Assembly: GCA_903970385.1 (NCBI GenBank)
Contig: CAJCIN010000096.1
Coordinates: forward strand, 1-41,773
Source: Rhodospirillales bacterium
Lineage (GTDB): Bacteria > Vulcanimicrobiota > Vulcanimicrobiia > Vulcanimicrobiales > Vulcanimicrobiaceae
Reading direction: 5' to 3'
DNA: 41,773 nucleotides
Of this stretch, positions 16,064 to 23,824 are shown piece by piece (within the stretch, counting starts at the first letter, position 1; every line of letters starts with the position of its first letter). The notes below the pieces were generated by a model. The model was not told where the DNA came from. It ran no database searches and saw only the letters and a list, made by a program, of their open reading frames with translations. The translations under genes and the position numbers were made by a program.

Positions 16064-16217
16064 GAACGCCCGATTCGAGCGCCGGCGCCCGAGTCATGCC
16101 GGTCGCGCCGTAGTGTGAGACGCGCGGAACCCGCAACCTCCGGGGGCTACGGCGGAGTCTGTGGTGAAGAACTACCGGAGCCCATTCTCGGGACAGCTAG
16201 CGGGAGAGACGTAGACG
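16064..16217 (+). other. Long intergenic leader with possible RNA structure
   Basis: 154 bases between the divergent acyltransferase and the CxxC protein. It contains small pairings: CTCCG (16138-16142) with CGGAG (16153-16157), then GTGGT-gaaga-ACTAC (16161-16175). It ends in GGGAGAG (16202-16208), the Shine-Dalgarno for TTG 16218. I tried to match known riboswitch cores (SAM, cobalamin, glycine, c-di-GMP, ZTP) and none fits. It could be an ordinary double promoter region. Confidence 0.3.
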
Positions 16218-16619
16218 TTGAGCGCTCACTTCAATAAAGACATGACGGTCGAAAACGCGTTCAAGACGCACGCCGGCGCGCGGCGCGTGTTCGCCAAGTT
16301 CCACCTCGGCGGTTGCTCGAATTGCGCGATCAGCGAGACGGAGACGATCGAACAGGTCAGCGAGGGCTACGGCATACCGTTGCCGATGCTGATGGACGAA
16401 CTCGAGGCGCTCTATGCGAGCGGCGGCTTGAACATGAGCGATCGCGTGCGTCTGCCGGACGAGATCCGCTCGAAGATCCCGCAGCTCGCGAACGTGCCGG
16501 AGATCGGCGAGGTCAAGAGCGTCGAAGCGGGCGCGTACACCGTCGAGTTCGGCGACGTCCGCCTCCAGGGGCTCGCGGAAGATTTCATCAAAGTCGAGAC
16601 CGCCGGCGCCCCTGCCTGA
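16218..16619 (+). CDS. DUF1858-like redox CxxC protein with C-terminal extension
   Basis: A 133-residue soluble protein. Residues ~8-70 resemble the short DUF1858/hybrid-cluster-associated redox domain: MTVENAFKTHAGARRVFAKF, then GGCSNCAISETETIEQVSEG with the CSNC pair, then a helix GIPLPMLMDELEALY. The ~60-residue tail (RLPDEIRSKIPQLANVPEIG, ending in a small beta-rich segment) is not part of the usual ~65-residue family. Start chosen at TTG 16218 because GGGAGAG lies 9 bases upstream; ATG 16242 is an alternative. The CxxC may form a redox disulfide or bind a metal/Fe-S cluster. Followed by a strong terminator. Function unknown. Confidence 0.75.
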   Translation: MSAHFNKDMTVENAFKTHAGARRVFAKFHLGGCSNCAISETETIEQVSEGYGIPLPMLMDELEALYASGGLNMSDRVRLPDEIRSKIPQLANVPEIGEVKSVEAGAYTVEFGDVRLQGLAEDFIKVETAGAPA

Positions 16620-16640
16620 GCGACGGTCACGCGTTCGCGA

Positions 16641-16673
16641 AGAACCCCGCGCCGTCCGGCGCGGGGTTCTTTC
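16641..16673. terminator. Bidirectional rho-independent terminator
   Basis: A perfect 13-base stem AGAACCCCGCGCC / GGCGCGGGGTTCT with a 4-base loop (GTCC), followed by TTC on the plus strand. It sits between two convergent genes (CxxC protein and DUF2203) and probably serves both. The T-tract is short on either side. Confidence 0.85.
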
Positions 16674-16684
16674 GTGCGAGCGCG

Positions 16685-17074
16685 CTACAGGGACTTACGG
16701 TTGCGAAACGTCTCGTCCGTGCCGTGCCAGTGCGCGACGGTCGTCTCGCCCGCTTTCCAGCACAGAAAGACCGGCACGCCGTTGCGGAGCGCGGGGAAAT
16801 CGAGCAGCCCGAGATCGATGTCCTTCATCACGCACCCGTACGATTCGATGCGGCCGATGATCCGGACGACCTCCGCTTTGAGTTCGATCGAACGGCGCGT
16901 CTCGCCCCGCCGTTCCGCCGCCGGCGCGCCCGCGCGTCCTCCGGCCTTCCGCAACTCGGGATCCTGTTCGAGCAACTTGATCGCGAGTTCGCGCCGCTTC
17001 GCCCACAGCTCGTCGAGCAGCGGTGCGAGGACGGGAATGAGGGCGTTGACCTTTTCGGGCGAAAAGAAACTCAT
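16685..17074 (-). CDS. DUF2203 family protein
   Basis: A 129-residue soluble protein. FSPEKVNALIPVLAPLLDEL at the N-terminus and the block IESYGCVMKDIDLGLLDFPA then VFLCWKAGETTVAHWH near the C-terminus match the DUF2203 pattern (I-x-GC-x-KD-x-D-GL-DFP, and LCW-GE---WH). The middle (~45-65) is a Gly/Ala/Arg-rich linker. The function of the family is not established. It is divergent from rapZ with only 24 bases between the starts, so each promoter must overlap the other's region or coding sequence. Confidence 0.85.
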   Translation of the reverse strand: MSFFSPEKVNALIPVLAPLLDELWAKRRELAIKLLEQDPELRKAGGRAGAPAAERRGETRRSIELKAEVVRIIGRIESYGCVMKDIDLGLLDFPALRNGVPVFLCWKAGETTVAHWHGTDETFRNRKSL

Positions 17075-17098
17075 GGGCGCGCACTCCGGCGGCGATCG

Positions 17099-17959
17099 GT
17101 GACGTTTTCTCGGTTCGTTGTCGTGACGGGCTTATCCGGGGCCGGCAAAAGCCAAGCGATGAAGTCGTTCGAAGATCTCGGCTTCTACTGTCTCGATAAC
17201 TTACCGCCCGCACTCGTTCCGGAACTCGTCACGCTCGCCGAGCGGGCGGGCATCCGGCGCGTCGCGCTGTCGCTCGACGTTCGGGTCGGCGGTGCCTTCG
17301 GCGAAGCCGCAGGCGCGCTCGACGAACTCGAGCACCGTGAGATCGCCGTCGACTTGCTCTTTCTCGACGCCGACGACGCGACGATCGTGCGCCGTTACAG
17401 CGAGACGCGGCGACGGCATCCGGCCGATTGCGCCGGCGGCCTGGCCGCCGCGATCGCGCGCGAACGCGCGACGCTCGCTCCGTTGCGCGACCGTGCGACG
17501 CGCGTCTGGGACACGTCGGGGCTCACGCAGACGACGCTCAAAACACGGATCGTCGAGACGTTCGACGGCGAACGCGCGGAACGGCTCGACGTGCGCGTCG
17601 TCGCGTTCGGATTCAAGAACGGCGTTCCGCTCGATGCCGATCTGATGTTCGACGTGCGCTTCTTCACCAATCCGAATTACGTTCCGGAACTCAAACCGTT
17701 GACGGGACGCGACGTCGCGGTGGCACGCTTCATCGAAGCGTTGCCGGAAACGGAACCGTTTCTCGAGCGGCTCTTCGGCACGATCGACTTCCTCGTGCCG
17801 TTGTACGCGCGTGAAGGAAAATCGCGTCTCACGATCGCGATCGGGTGCACGGGAGGCCGGCATCGCTCGGTCTACGTCGCGCGCCGGCTCGCGGCACATC
17901 TCGCGGCGCACGACGGCATCGCGGTGACGGTGGACGATCGCGAGCTCCCGCAAGAATGA
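17099..17959 (+). CDS. rapZ: RNase adapter protein RapZ (YvcJ)
   Basis: A 286-residue protein, the normal length. Walker A is TGLSGAGKSQAM (residues 10-21), followed by FEDLGFYCLDNLPPALVPEL, typical of the family. DLLFLDADD is the Walker B-like segment. The C-terminal hallmark is IGCTGGRHRSVYVAR, plus FTNPNYVPELKPLTGRD. RapZ proteins bind nucleotides and small RNAs (E. coli) or act in competence/cell-wall control (Bacillus YvcJ). Start GTG 17099 places Walker A at the usual position. The stop overlaps the start of yvcK (ATGA), the conserved pairing of Gram-positives and some other phyla, but no whiA follows. Confidence 0.93.
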   Translation: MTFSRFVVVTGLSGAGKSQAMKSFEDLGFYCLDNLPPALVPELVTLAERAGIRRVALSLDVRVGGAFGEAAGALDELEHREIAVDLLFLDADDATIVRRYSETRRRHPADCAGGLAAAIARERATLAPLRDRATRVWDTSGLTQTTLKTRIVETFDGERAERLDVRVVAFGFKNGVPLDADLMFDVRFFTNPNYVPELKPLTGRDVAVARFIEALPETEPFLERLFGTIDFLVPLYAREGKSRLTIAIGCTGGRHRSVYVARRLAAHLAAHDGIAVTVDDRELPQE

Positions 17960-19308
17960 TGCTGCGGTTCGGACGCTGGCTGTATCCGGGACTCGGCGTC
18001 AAGCGATGGATCGTGCTCGCGCTCGTCGGCGTCGTGCTCGTCGGCAACGGCGTCGCGCGCTGGTTCGTCGCCGAAGGGTCCGACTGGCACGTCAACGAGC
18101 TCGTCGACGGCATCTGCTCCGACCTCGGCGTGCCGCTCGGCGCGTTACCGTATCTCTTCACGGCACTCGGCGTCGTCTTCGTGTTCCTCGGCATCACCTT
18201 ACCGATCCGTTCGATCGTGAGCGCGATCGCGCCGTCGTCGAAAGACCACATCGTCGAGGCGTTGCTCGATCGCCGTTTGCGCGGCGGGTACAAGGTCGTC
18301 GCGATCGGCGGCGGCACCGGCCTCTCGACGTTGTTGCGCGGCCTCAAGCGATCGACGACCAACCTGACGGCCGTGGTCACCGTGACGGACGACGGCGGCA
18401 GTTCGGGCCGGCTGCAGAAAGAACTCGGCATCCTGCCGCCGGGCGACATTCGCAACTGCCTCGTCGCGCTCGCCGACGACGAGGCGCTCGTGACCGACCT
18501 CTTCCAGTATCGCTTCAGCGAGGGTGAAGGCCTCAGCGGCCATTCGTTCGGCAACCTCTTTCTCGCAGCGATGTCCGGGATTACGGGCAACTTCGATACC
18601 GCGATCAAGGAGTCGAGCCGCGTCCTCAACATCAAGGGCCGCGTCCTGCCGTCGACGCTCGATACCGTGCGCCTCTGCGCGTCGTTCGCGGACGGGCGCG
18701 TCGTGCGCGGCGAGACGAACATCTCGGCGGCGCACGACGCGGTGGAACGGCTCTGGCTCGAGCCGACGGGCGCGCAACCGCTGCGCGAAGTGCTCGACGC
18801 GATCGCGACGGCGGATGCGATCGTCCTCGGGCCCGGGAGCCTCTACACGTCGGTGCTGCCGAACTTTCTCGTCGACGGCATCGCGCGCGCCGTCGCGGAC
18901 TCGCCCGCGCTCAAAGTGTACGTGTGCAACGTCATGACGCAACCGGGCGAGACGGACGCGTTCACCGCGGCGACGCACGTCCGCGCGCTGCTGTTGCAGA
19001 GCGGTCATCGCGTGTGCGACACGGTCATCGTCAACGACGAACCGCCGCGTCTTCTCCTCGAAGCCTACGCCGAGGAAGGTCAGGTTCCGGTCGAGCCCGA
19101 TCGTACCGCGCTCGGCGCGCTCGGCGTACGGATCGTCGGAGCGAACGTGATCTCGGAAACGCAGAACGTGCGCCACGATCCGCAACGCCTCGCCGACGTC
19201 GTCCTCAAGTTGATCGACGAGCACGTCGCTCGCCGCTCGTCGTTCGTGCACTTGAGCGCGCCGGCGCCGGCCGCGTCGGCCGAACCGGTCCGCGAACCCG
19301 CGTCCTAA
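17956..19308 (+). CDS. yvcK: YvcK/CofD-like gluconeogenesis factor with N-terminal membrane segment
   Basis: A 450-residue protein. Two hydrophobic helices come first (WIVLALVGVVLVGNGVARWF ~20, and YLFTALGVVFVFLGITLPI ~65), then the YvcK/CofD-like domain from ~115: VVAIGGGTGLSTLLRGLK, VTVTDDGGSSGRLQKELG, PPGDIRNCLVAL, SGHSFGNLFLAA, VLGPGSLYTSVLPN and NVMTQPGETD. YvcK (MgfK) binds UDP-sugars and supports growth on gluconeogenic carbon and cell-wall synthesis; the membrane-anchored form occurs in several phyla. ATG 17956 overlaps the rapZ stop. The TAA stop shares CTAA with the opposite-strand glycerate kinase TAG. Confidence 0.92.
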   Translation: MMLRFGRWLYPGLGVKRWIVLALVGVVLVGNGVARWFVAEGSDWHVNELVDGICSDLGVPLGALPYLFTALGVVFVFLGITLPIRSIVSAIAPSSKDHIVEALLDRRLRGGYKVVAIGGGTGLSTLLRGLKRSTTNLTAVVTVTDDGGSSGRLQKELGILPPGDIRNCLVALADDEALVTDLFQYRFSEGEGLSGHSFGNLFLAAMSGITGNFDTAIKESSRVLNIKGRVLPSTLDTVRLCASFADGRVVRGETNISAAHDAVERLWLEPTGAQPLREVLDAIATADAIVLGPGSLYTSVLPNFLVDGIARAVADSPALKVYVCNVMTQPGETDAFTAATHVRALLLQSGHRVCDTVIVNDEPPRLLLEAYAEEGQVPVEPDRTALGALGVRIVGANVISETQNVRHDPQRLADVVLKLIDEHVARRSSFVHLSAPAPAASAEPVREPAS

Positions 19309-20456
19309 CCGTCGCCGGCGTGGACGATGCGCGCGAAGCGCGCCGCCGCACGCTCGAGTAACTCCGCGGCGCGACGCTTCGAGGCGAGCGTGTCCTGCGG
19401 GCGATCCGCGATCGGGACGACGATCGTGCCGAGTGCGGCGAGGCGCTCCTCGGCGCCGCGTTCGACGCGCGCGGTAAACGCGACGGTGCGCGTGCCGGCC
19501 GCGCGCGCGAGCGCGCCGACGCCGGCGACCGTCTTGCCCGCAAGCGTCTGCACGTCGACCGCACCTTCGCCCGTGCAGCACCACGCGGCCCCGGCGAGCA
19601 ACAGCTCGAGACCGCGTTCCCGCGCGACGACGTCGACGCCGCTCTCGATCGTCGCGCCGAGATACGCACGTAACGCGAAGCCGAGCCCGCCGGCCGCGCC
19701 GCAGCCCGGCTCGTCGCGCGCGTTCGAGCCGAAGCGTTCCGAGGTGACGCGCGCGAAGCGTTCGAGCGCGTCTTCGAGGAGCGCGACGTCCGCGGCGGAC
19801 GCGCCTTTCTGTCGCGCGTACGTGCGCGTCGCGCCGCGCGCGCCCGTCAACGGGGCGTCGACGTCGACGGCGGCCACGATACGCGCGTCCCGCACGCGTG
19901 GGTCGAGATCGGTCGCGTCGATGCGCGCGATCCGCGCGAGCGCCGCCCCGCCCGGCGCGAGCGCGCGATCGTCCGCATCGAAGAAGCGCATGCCGAGCGC
20001 CTCGAGCAGTCCCGCGCCGCCGTCGTTCGTCGCGCTGCCGCCGAGCCCGACCACGATGCGACGCGCGCCCTGCTCGAGGGCCGCCCGGACGAGCTCTCCC
20101 GTGCCGAAACTCGACGCGCGAAGCACGTCGTTCGGTGCGCCCGCGAGCGTCGCGAGCCCGGACGCCGTCGCCATCTCGATCGCGGCGGTGTCTCCACCGG
20201 GTGCGAGGGCGAACGCCGCGTCGACCGCGCGTCCGAGCGGTCCGCGCACGCGCCGCACCACGCGCGTCCAGCCGGCGTCGAGAAACGCGGCGACCGTGCC
20301 TTCGCCGCCGTCCGCCATCGGCGCGCGCACGATCTCGCGCGACGGCCACACGGCGCGCAGTCCGCGCTCGATCGCGAGCGCGGCCTCGCTCGCCGAGAGG
20401 CTGCCTTTGAATTTGTCCGGAGCGACGACGACGCGCCCGGCGTCGCGATCAGATAT
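19305..20456 (-). CDS. Glycerate kinase (GarK/GlxK family); start codon unclear
   Basis: Phosphorylates D-glycerate with ATP in glyoxylate/glycerate metabolism. Motifs in order: VVVAPDKFKGSLSASEAALA (family N-terminus), PMADGGEGTV, GLGGSATNDGGAG, CGAAGGLGF and TGEGAVDVQTLAGKTVAGVG. Length from the family N-terminus is ~375-383, which is complete. No ATG, GTG or TTG lies in frame near that N-terminus. The only upstream one is ATG 20612, which would add 52 Arg/Ser-rich residues encoded antiphase inside the lipoprotein gene. I placed the boundary at ATA 20456, which overlaps the lipoprotein stop. A rare start codon or a base error are both possible. Confidence 0.85.
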   Translation of the reverse strand: MSDRDAGRVVVAPDKFKGSLSASEAALAIERGLRAVWPSREIVRAPMADGGEGTVAAFLDAGWTRVVRRVRGPLGRAVDAAFALAPGGDTAAIEMATASGLATLAGAPNDVLRASSFGTGELVRAALEQGARRIVVGLGGSATNDGGAGLLEALGMRFFDADDRALAPGGAALARIARIDATDLDPRVRDARIVAAVDVDAPLTGARGATRTYARQKGASAADVALLEDALERFARVTSERFGSNARDEPGCGAAGGLGFALRAYLGATIESGVDVVARERGLELLLAGAAWCCTGEGAVDVQTLAGKTVAGVGALARAAGTRTVAFTARVERGAEERLAALGTIVVPIADRPQDTLASKRRAAELLERAAARFARIVHAGDG

Positions 20457-20793
20457 GCTTGAGCACGATCGCGATCGTGCGCTGCTCTCCCGGTTGCAGC
20501 GCCGCGGCGTTGTCGACCGCGGCCGGCGTCGCGAAGCCGGCGGGTACCTGCGAGAGCGCGTAATCGAACAGACCCGTGGGCACGTTCGTGATGCGGAAGC
20601 GGCCGTCCGCATCGGTCGTCGAGAACTGCACCGCGTTGACGACGACGACGGCGTCCGCGACGGGCTTCCCCGACTCGTCGGTCACCGTGCCCGAGATCGT
20701 CGCGTAACGGCCCGGCGGCGGGATCGGCTGCGAGCACGCGGACGAGAACGCCGCGACGAGAGCCATGACGAACGCGAGCCGCACGAGCTTCAT
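20449..20793 (-). CDS. Small lipoprotein with carboxypeptidase-regulatory-like domain
   Basis: A 114-residue exported protein. The signal peptide MKLVRLAFVMALVAAFSSAC ends in a Cys that may be lipidated, although the -3 residue is Ser rather than Leu, so the lipobox is weak. The remainder is a beta-sandwich of the CarboxypepD_reg/SdrD-B type: ISGTVTDESGKPVADAVVVV, then FSTTDADGRFRITNVPTG and DYALSQVPAGF. These domains are usually structural or adhesive. The gene is 14 bases after the DUF5069 gene and overlaps the glycerate kinase frame. Confidence 0.8.
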   Translation of the reverse strand: MKLVRLAFVMALVAAFSSACSQPIPPPGRYATISGTVTDESGKPVADAVVVVNAVQFSTTDADGRFRITNVPTGLFDYALSQVPAGFATPAAVDNAAALQPGEQRTIAIVLKHI

Positions 20794-20807
20794 GCGGCGC
20801 GGTTCAT

Positions 20808-21161
20808 TTAGGCGACGGCGACGCCCTCTTCGGAATCTTGCCGGTCCATGTTCGCGGACTTCTCTTCGAGCAGCCAATGGTTCGCCGCGTCGCGCCGCGT
20901 CTCGTCGACGCGTTCGCGCAACCAAGCGAGGATCGCGTCGTCGGTGCGATGCACGCGGATCGCCTCGTCGAACTGCGACGCGGAAATGCCCCAACGCTCG
21001 AAGACGCCCTTGTCCATCGGGCACGGATAGATGTAATCGTGCAGCGTGCCGTCCGCCGCCGCGCGCGCCTTGTCGAACGCCCGCGCCAGCCACAGGTAGC
21101 CGTCGATCGCCTCACGGCCGCGCCGCGGGAAGTCGGTTCCGCTTCGTAAATCGGTTGCCAT
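20808..21161 (-). CDS. DUF5069 domain protein
   Basis: A 117-residue soluble protein. LRSGTDFPRRGREAIDGYLW, LARAFDKARAAADGTLHDYI and YPCPMDKGVFERWGISASQF match the DUF5069 pattern (an R-rich start, G-Y-W-L-R--DK-RA, GT--DY-Y-CP-D). Function of the family is unknown. First gene of a minus-strand run with the lipoprotein and glycerate kinase, divergent from the transsulfuration genes across 86 bases in which I saw no clear promoter. Confidence 0.8.
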   Translation of the reverse strand: MATDLRSGTDFPRRGREAIDGYLWLARAFDKARAAADGTLHDYIYPCPMDKGVFERWGISASQFDEAIRVHRTDDAILAWLRERVDETRRDAANHWLLEEKSANMDRQDSEEGVAVA

Positions 21162-21247
21162 ACGCTCCTAGAACCGCGCCGCTCGTGCCCGGGATTCACG
21201 CCCCCCTGCGAACGGAACACCTTCTTCGATGCCGAACCGCACGCAGC

Positions 21248-22636
21248 ATGACGACCGTCCCCGAACACACCACGATCTCGTATTTCGAGAGCGCGCTCGA
21301 CGCGGTCGGTCGGACGCCTCTCGTCCGGTTGCGGCGCGTCGTCGACGATGCGACCTGTCTCGTCCTCGCCAAAGTCGAGTACGTCAATCCGGGCGGCAGC
21401 GTCAAGGACCGGCCGGCCGTCGCGATGCTGCTCGAGGCGGAAGAGCGCGGGCTGTTGCGGCCGGGGTCGACGATCGTCGAGGCGACGAGCGGTAACACCG
21501 GCACGGGCCTCGCGATGGCCGCGGCGATCCGCGGCTATCGCTGCATCCTCGTGATGCCGGACAAGATGTCGAAAGAGAAGATCGATCTCTTGCGCGCGTA
21601 CGGCGCCGAAGTCGTCGTCACGCCGACCGCCGTCGCCTCGGATTCGCCCGAATCGTATTACGGCGTCGCGACGCGGCTCGTCGCCGAGATCCCGGGCGCG
21701 TTCATGCCGAACCAATGGCACAACAAATCGAATCCGGACGCGCACTACCGGTCGACGGGGCCGGAGATCTGGGAGCAGACGGGCGGCGCGATCACGCACT
21801 TCGTGTCGGGCATCGGCACGGGCGGCACGATCTCCGGTACGGCGCGCTACCTCAAGGAGCGCAATCGCGACATCCACGTGGTGGGCGCCGACCCCGAAGG
21901 TTCGATCTACAGCGGCGACACGCCGAAGTCGTACGCCGTCGAGGGCATCGGCATGTCGTATCTGCCGGAGACGGTCGACATGCGCGTGATCGACGAGATG
22001 ACCCGCGTGTCCGACCGCGAGTCGTTCCTGATGGCACGGCGCATCGCGCGCGAGGAAGGTTTGCTCGTCGGCGGGTCGTCCGGGACGGCGGTCGTCGCCG
22101 CGGTGAAGCTCGCGAAGACGCTGCCGAAGGAAGCCGTGCTCGTCGTGATGATGCCGGACTCGGGACGCGGCTACATGTCGAAGATCTTCAACGACGAGTG
22201 GATGGTCGCGAACGGATTCCTCGCGGAAGACAAACGCTCGGCGACCGTCGGCGACGTGTTGCGCTCGAAAGAGCCGCTGCCGCCGATGATCACGGTGCAG
22301 GACGACGACGTCGTGAAGAACGCGCTCGATCTGCTACGCCGCTACGAGATCTCGCAGTTGCCCGTGCTCCACGGCTCCGACATCGTCGGCAGCATCAACG
22401 ACGTCGCGGTGATGCAGGCGGTCTTCGATCGAAGCGATCTCCTGCACAAGTCCGTGCGCGCCGTAATGGGAAGCCCGTTCCCGGCGCTCGAGCGCGGCGT
22501 GGAGATCGACCGCGCGTACAAGCTGCTCACGCTCGCGAACGCGGCGATCCTCGTGACGGACGGCGCGCAACCCGTCGGCGTCCTCACGCGGCAAGACATC
22601 ATCTCCTATCTCTCCGCGAACGCGACGGCGAAGTAG
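21248..22636 (+). CDS. Cystathionine beta-synthase (PLP core plus CBS-domain pair)
   Basis: A 462-residue enzyme joining serine (or an activated serine) with homocysteine to give cystathionine. The PLP fold has NPGGSVKDRPA (~50, Schiff-base Lys), VEATSGNTGTGLAMA (~80) and GIGTGGTISGTARYL (~195, phosphate loop). The catalytic domain ends with PDSGRGYMSKIFNDEWM (~310). Two CBS domains follow (~335-460; ITVQDDDVVKNALDLLRRYE and ILVTDGAQPVGVLTRQDIIS), a likely adenosyl-ligand sensor. No heme-binding N-terminal extension is present. ATG 21248 is the first start before the fold. The gamma-lyase/synthase follows after 18 bases. Confidence 0.93.
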   Translation: MTTVPEHTTISYFESALDAVGRTPLVRLRRVVDDATCLVLAKVEYVNPGGSVKDRPAVAMLLEAEERGLLRPGSTIVEATSGNTGTGLAMAAAIRGYRCILVMPDKMSKEKIDLLRAYGAEVVVTPTAVASDSPESYYGVATRLVAEIPGAFMPNQWHNKSNPDAHYRSTGPEIWEQTGGAITHFVSGIGTGGTISGTARYLKERNRDIHVVGADPEGSIYSGDTPKSYAVEGIGMSYLPETVDMRVIDEMTRVSDRESFLMARRIAREEGLLVGGSSGTAVVAAVKLAKTLPKEAVLVVMMPDSGRGYMSKIFNDEWMVANGFLAEDKRSATVGDVLRSKEPLPPMITVQDDDVVKNALDLLRRYEISQLPVLHGSDIVGSINDVAVMQAVFDRSDLLHKSVRAVMGSPFPALERGVEIDRAYKLLTLANAAILVTDGAQPVGVLTRQDIISYLSANATAK

Positions 22637-22654
22637 CGCGGAACGGACGCACGG

Positions 22655-23821
22655 ATGAAATTCAGCACGCGGGCGATCCACGCCGGGCAAGATGCGGACG
22701 AGACGACCGGCGCCACGATCGTGCCGATCTACGCGACGTCGACCTACACGCAGGATGCGGTCGGCGAACATCGCGGGTTCGATTACAGCCGCACGGTCAA
22801 TCCCACGCGAAGCGCGCTCGAGACGCAGCTCGCATCGCTCGAGGACGCGCGCTACTGCAGCGCGTTCGCGAGCGGCATGGCGGCGACGTCCGCCGTGCTC
22901 AATCTCTTGTCGGCGGGCGACCACGTGGTGGTCGGCGACGATCTCTACGGCGGCACGTACCGGCTCTTCTCGAAGGTGCTCTCGCGGTACGGAATCCGGT
23001 TCACGTTCGTCGACATGACGGATGCGGCTGCGACGCGTGCGGCGATCGAACCGGCGACGAAACTGATCTGGGCCGAGACGCCGACGAACCCGCTGCTGCG
23101 TCTCGTCGACATCGCCGCGCTCGCCGCGCTCAAGCCGGCCGGCTGCATCCTCGCCGTCGACAACACGTTCGCGACGCCGTATCTTCAATCGCCCCTCGCG
23201 CTCGGCGCCGACGTCGTCGTGCATTCGACGACGAAGTACATCGGCGGTCACAGCGATGCCGTCGGCGGCGCGGCGATGACGAGCGACGCCGCGCTCGCCG
23301 AGACGATCCGGTTCCATCAGAACGCCGTCGGCGGCGTGCCGGGACCGTTCGACGCGTGGTTGACGATGCGCGGAGCGAAGACGCTCGCGGTACGGATGCG
23401 CGAGCACGAGCGCAACGCCCGCCTCGTCGCCGACTTCCTCGCCGCGCGCGACGACGTCGCCGCCGTGCACTATCCCGGGCTCGCGGGCCATCCGCAGCAC
23501 GAGCTCGCGAAGCGGCAGATGCGCGGCTTCGGCGGCATGGTCTCGTTCGCGCTGCGCGGCGATGCGTCGCGTGCCTTCGCGTTCGCGAAATCGACGCGGC
23601 TCTTCAGTCTCGCGGAGAGTCTCGGCGGCGTCGAATCGCTGCTGAGCGTCCCCGCGCGCATGACGCACGGGTCGATCCCGGTGGCGGATCGCGAACGCCG
23701 CGGCATCACGGATTCGCTCGTTCGGCTCTCGGTCGGCATCGAAGATGCGGACGATCTCCTCGACGATCTGCGCGCCGCCCTCGACGCGACGGCGAGCCCG
23801 GCCGGCGCCTCCGCGCGCTAG
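22655..23821 (+). CDS. Cystathionine gamma-lyase / gamma-synthase (Cys/Met metabolism PLP enzyme)
   Basis: A 388-residue PLP enzyme. STRAIHAGQDADETTGA and VPIYATSTYTQD at the start, YSRTVNPTRSALETQLASLE (~48), YCSAFASGMAATSAVL (~70), LAVDNTFATPYLQSPL (~165) and VVHSTTKYIGGHSD (~190, catalytic Lys) are family signatures. GVESLLSVPARMTHGSIP near the C-terminus is the usual substrate-carboxylate loop. Paired with a CBS-domain cystathionine beta-synthase, the lyase reaction (cystathionine to cysteine, reverse transsulfuration) is the likeliest, but gamma-synthase activity cannot be excluded by sequence alone. Confidence 0.92.
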   Translation: MKFSTRAIHAGQDADETTGATIVPIYATSTYTQDAVGEHRGFDYSRTVNPTRSALETQLASLEDARYCSAFASGMAATSAVLNLLSAGDHVVVGDDLYGGTYRLFSKVLSRYGIRFTFVDMTDAAATRAAIEPATKLIWAETPTNPLLRLVDIAALAALKPAGCILAVDNTFATPYLQSPLALGADVVVHSTTKYIGGHSDAVGGAAMTSDAALAETIRFHQNAVGGVPGPFDAWLTMRGAKTLAVRMREHERNARLVADFLAARDDVAAVHYPGLAGHPQHELAKRQMRGFGGMVSFALRGDASRAFAFAKSTRLFSLAESLGGVESLLSVPARMTHGSIPVADRERRGITDSLVRLSVGIEDADDLLDDLRAALDATASPAGASAR

Positions 23822-23824
23822 GCG

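Noticed and set aside
22334-23668. Long minus-strand open frame (444 codons) opposite the transsulfuration genes
   Set aside because: Composition is Arg/Glu/Asp-rich and it spans the boundary of two well-supported PLP enzyme genes.
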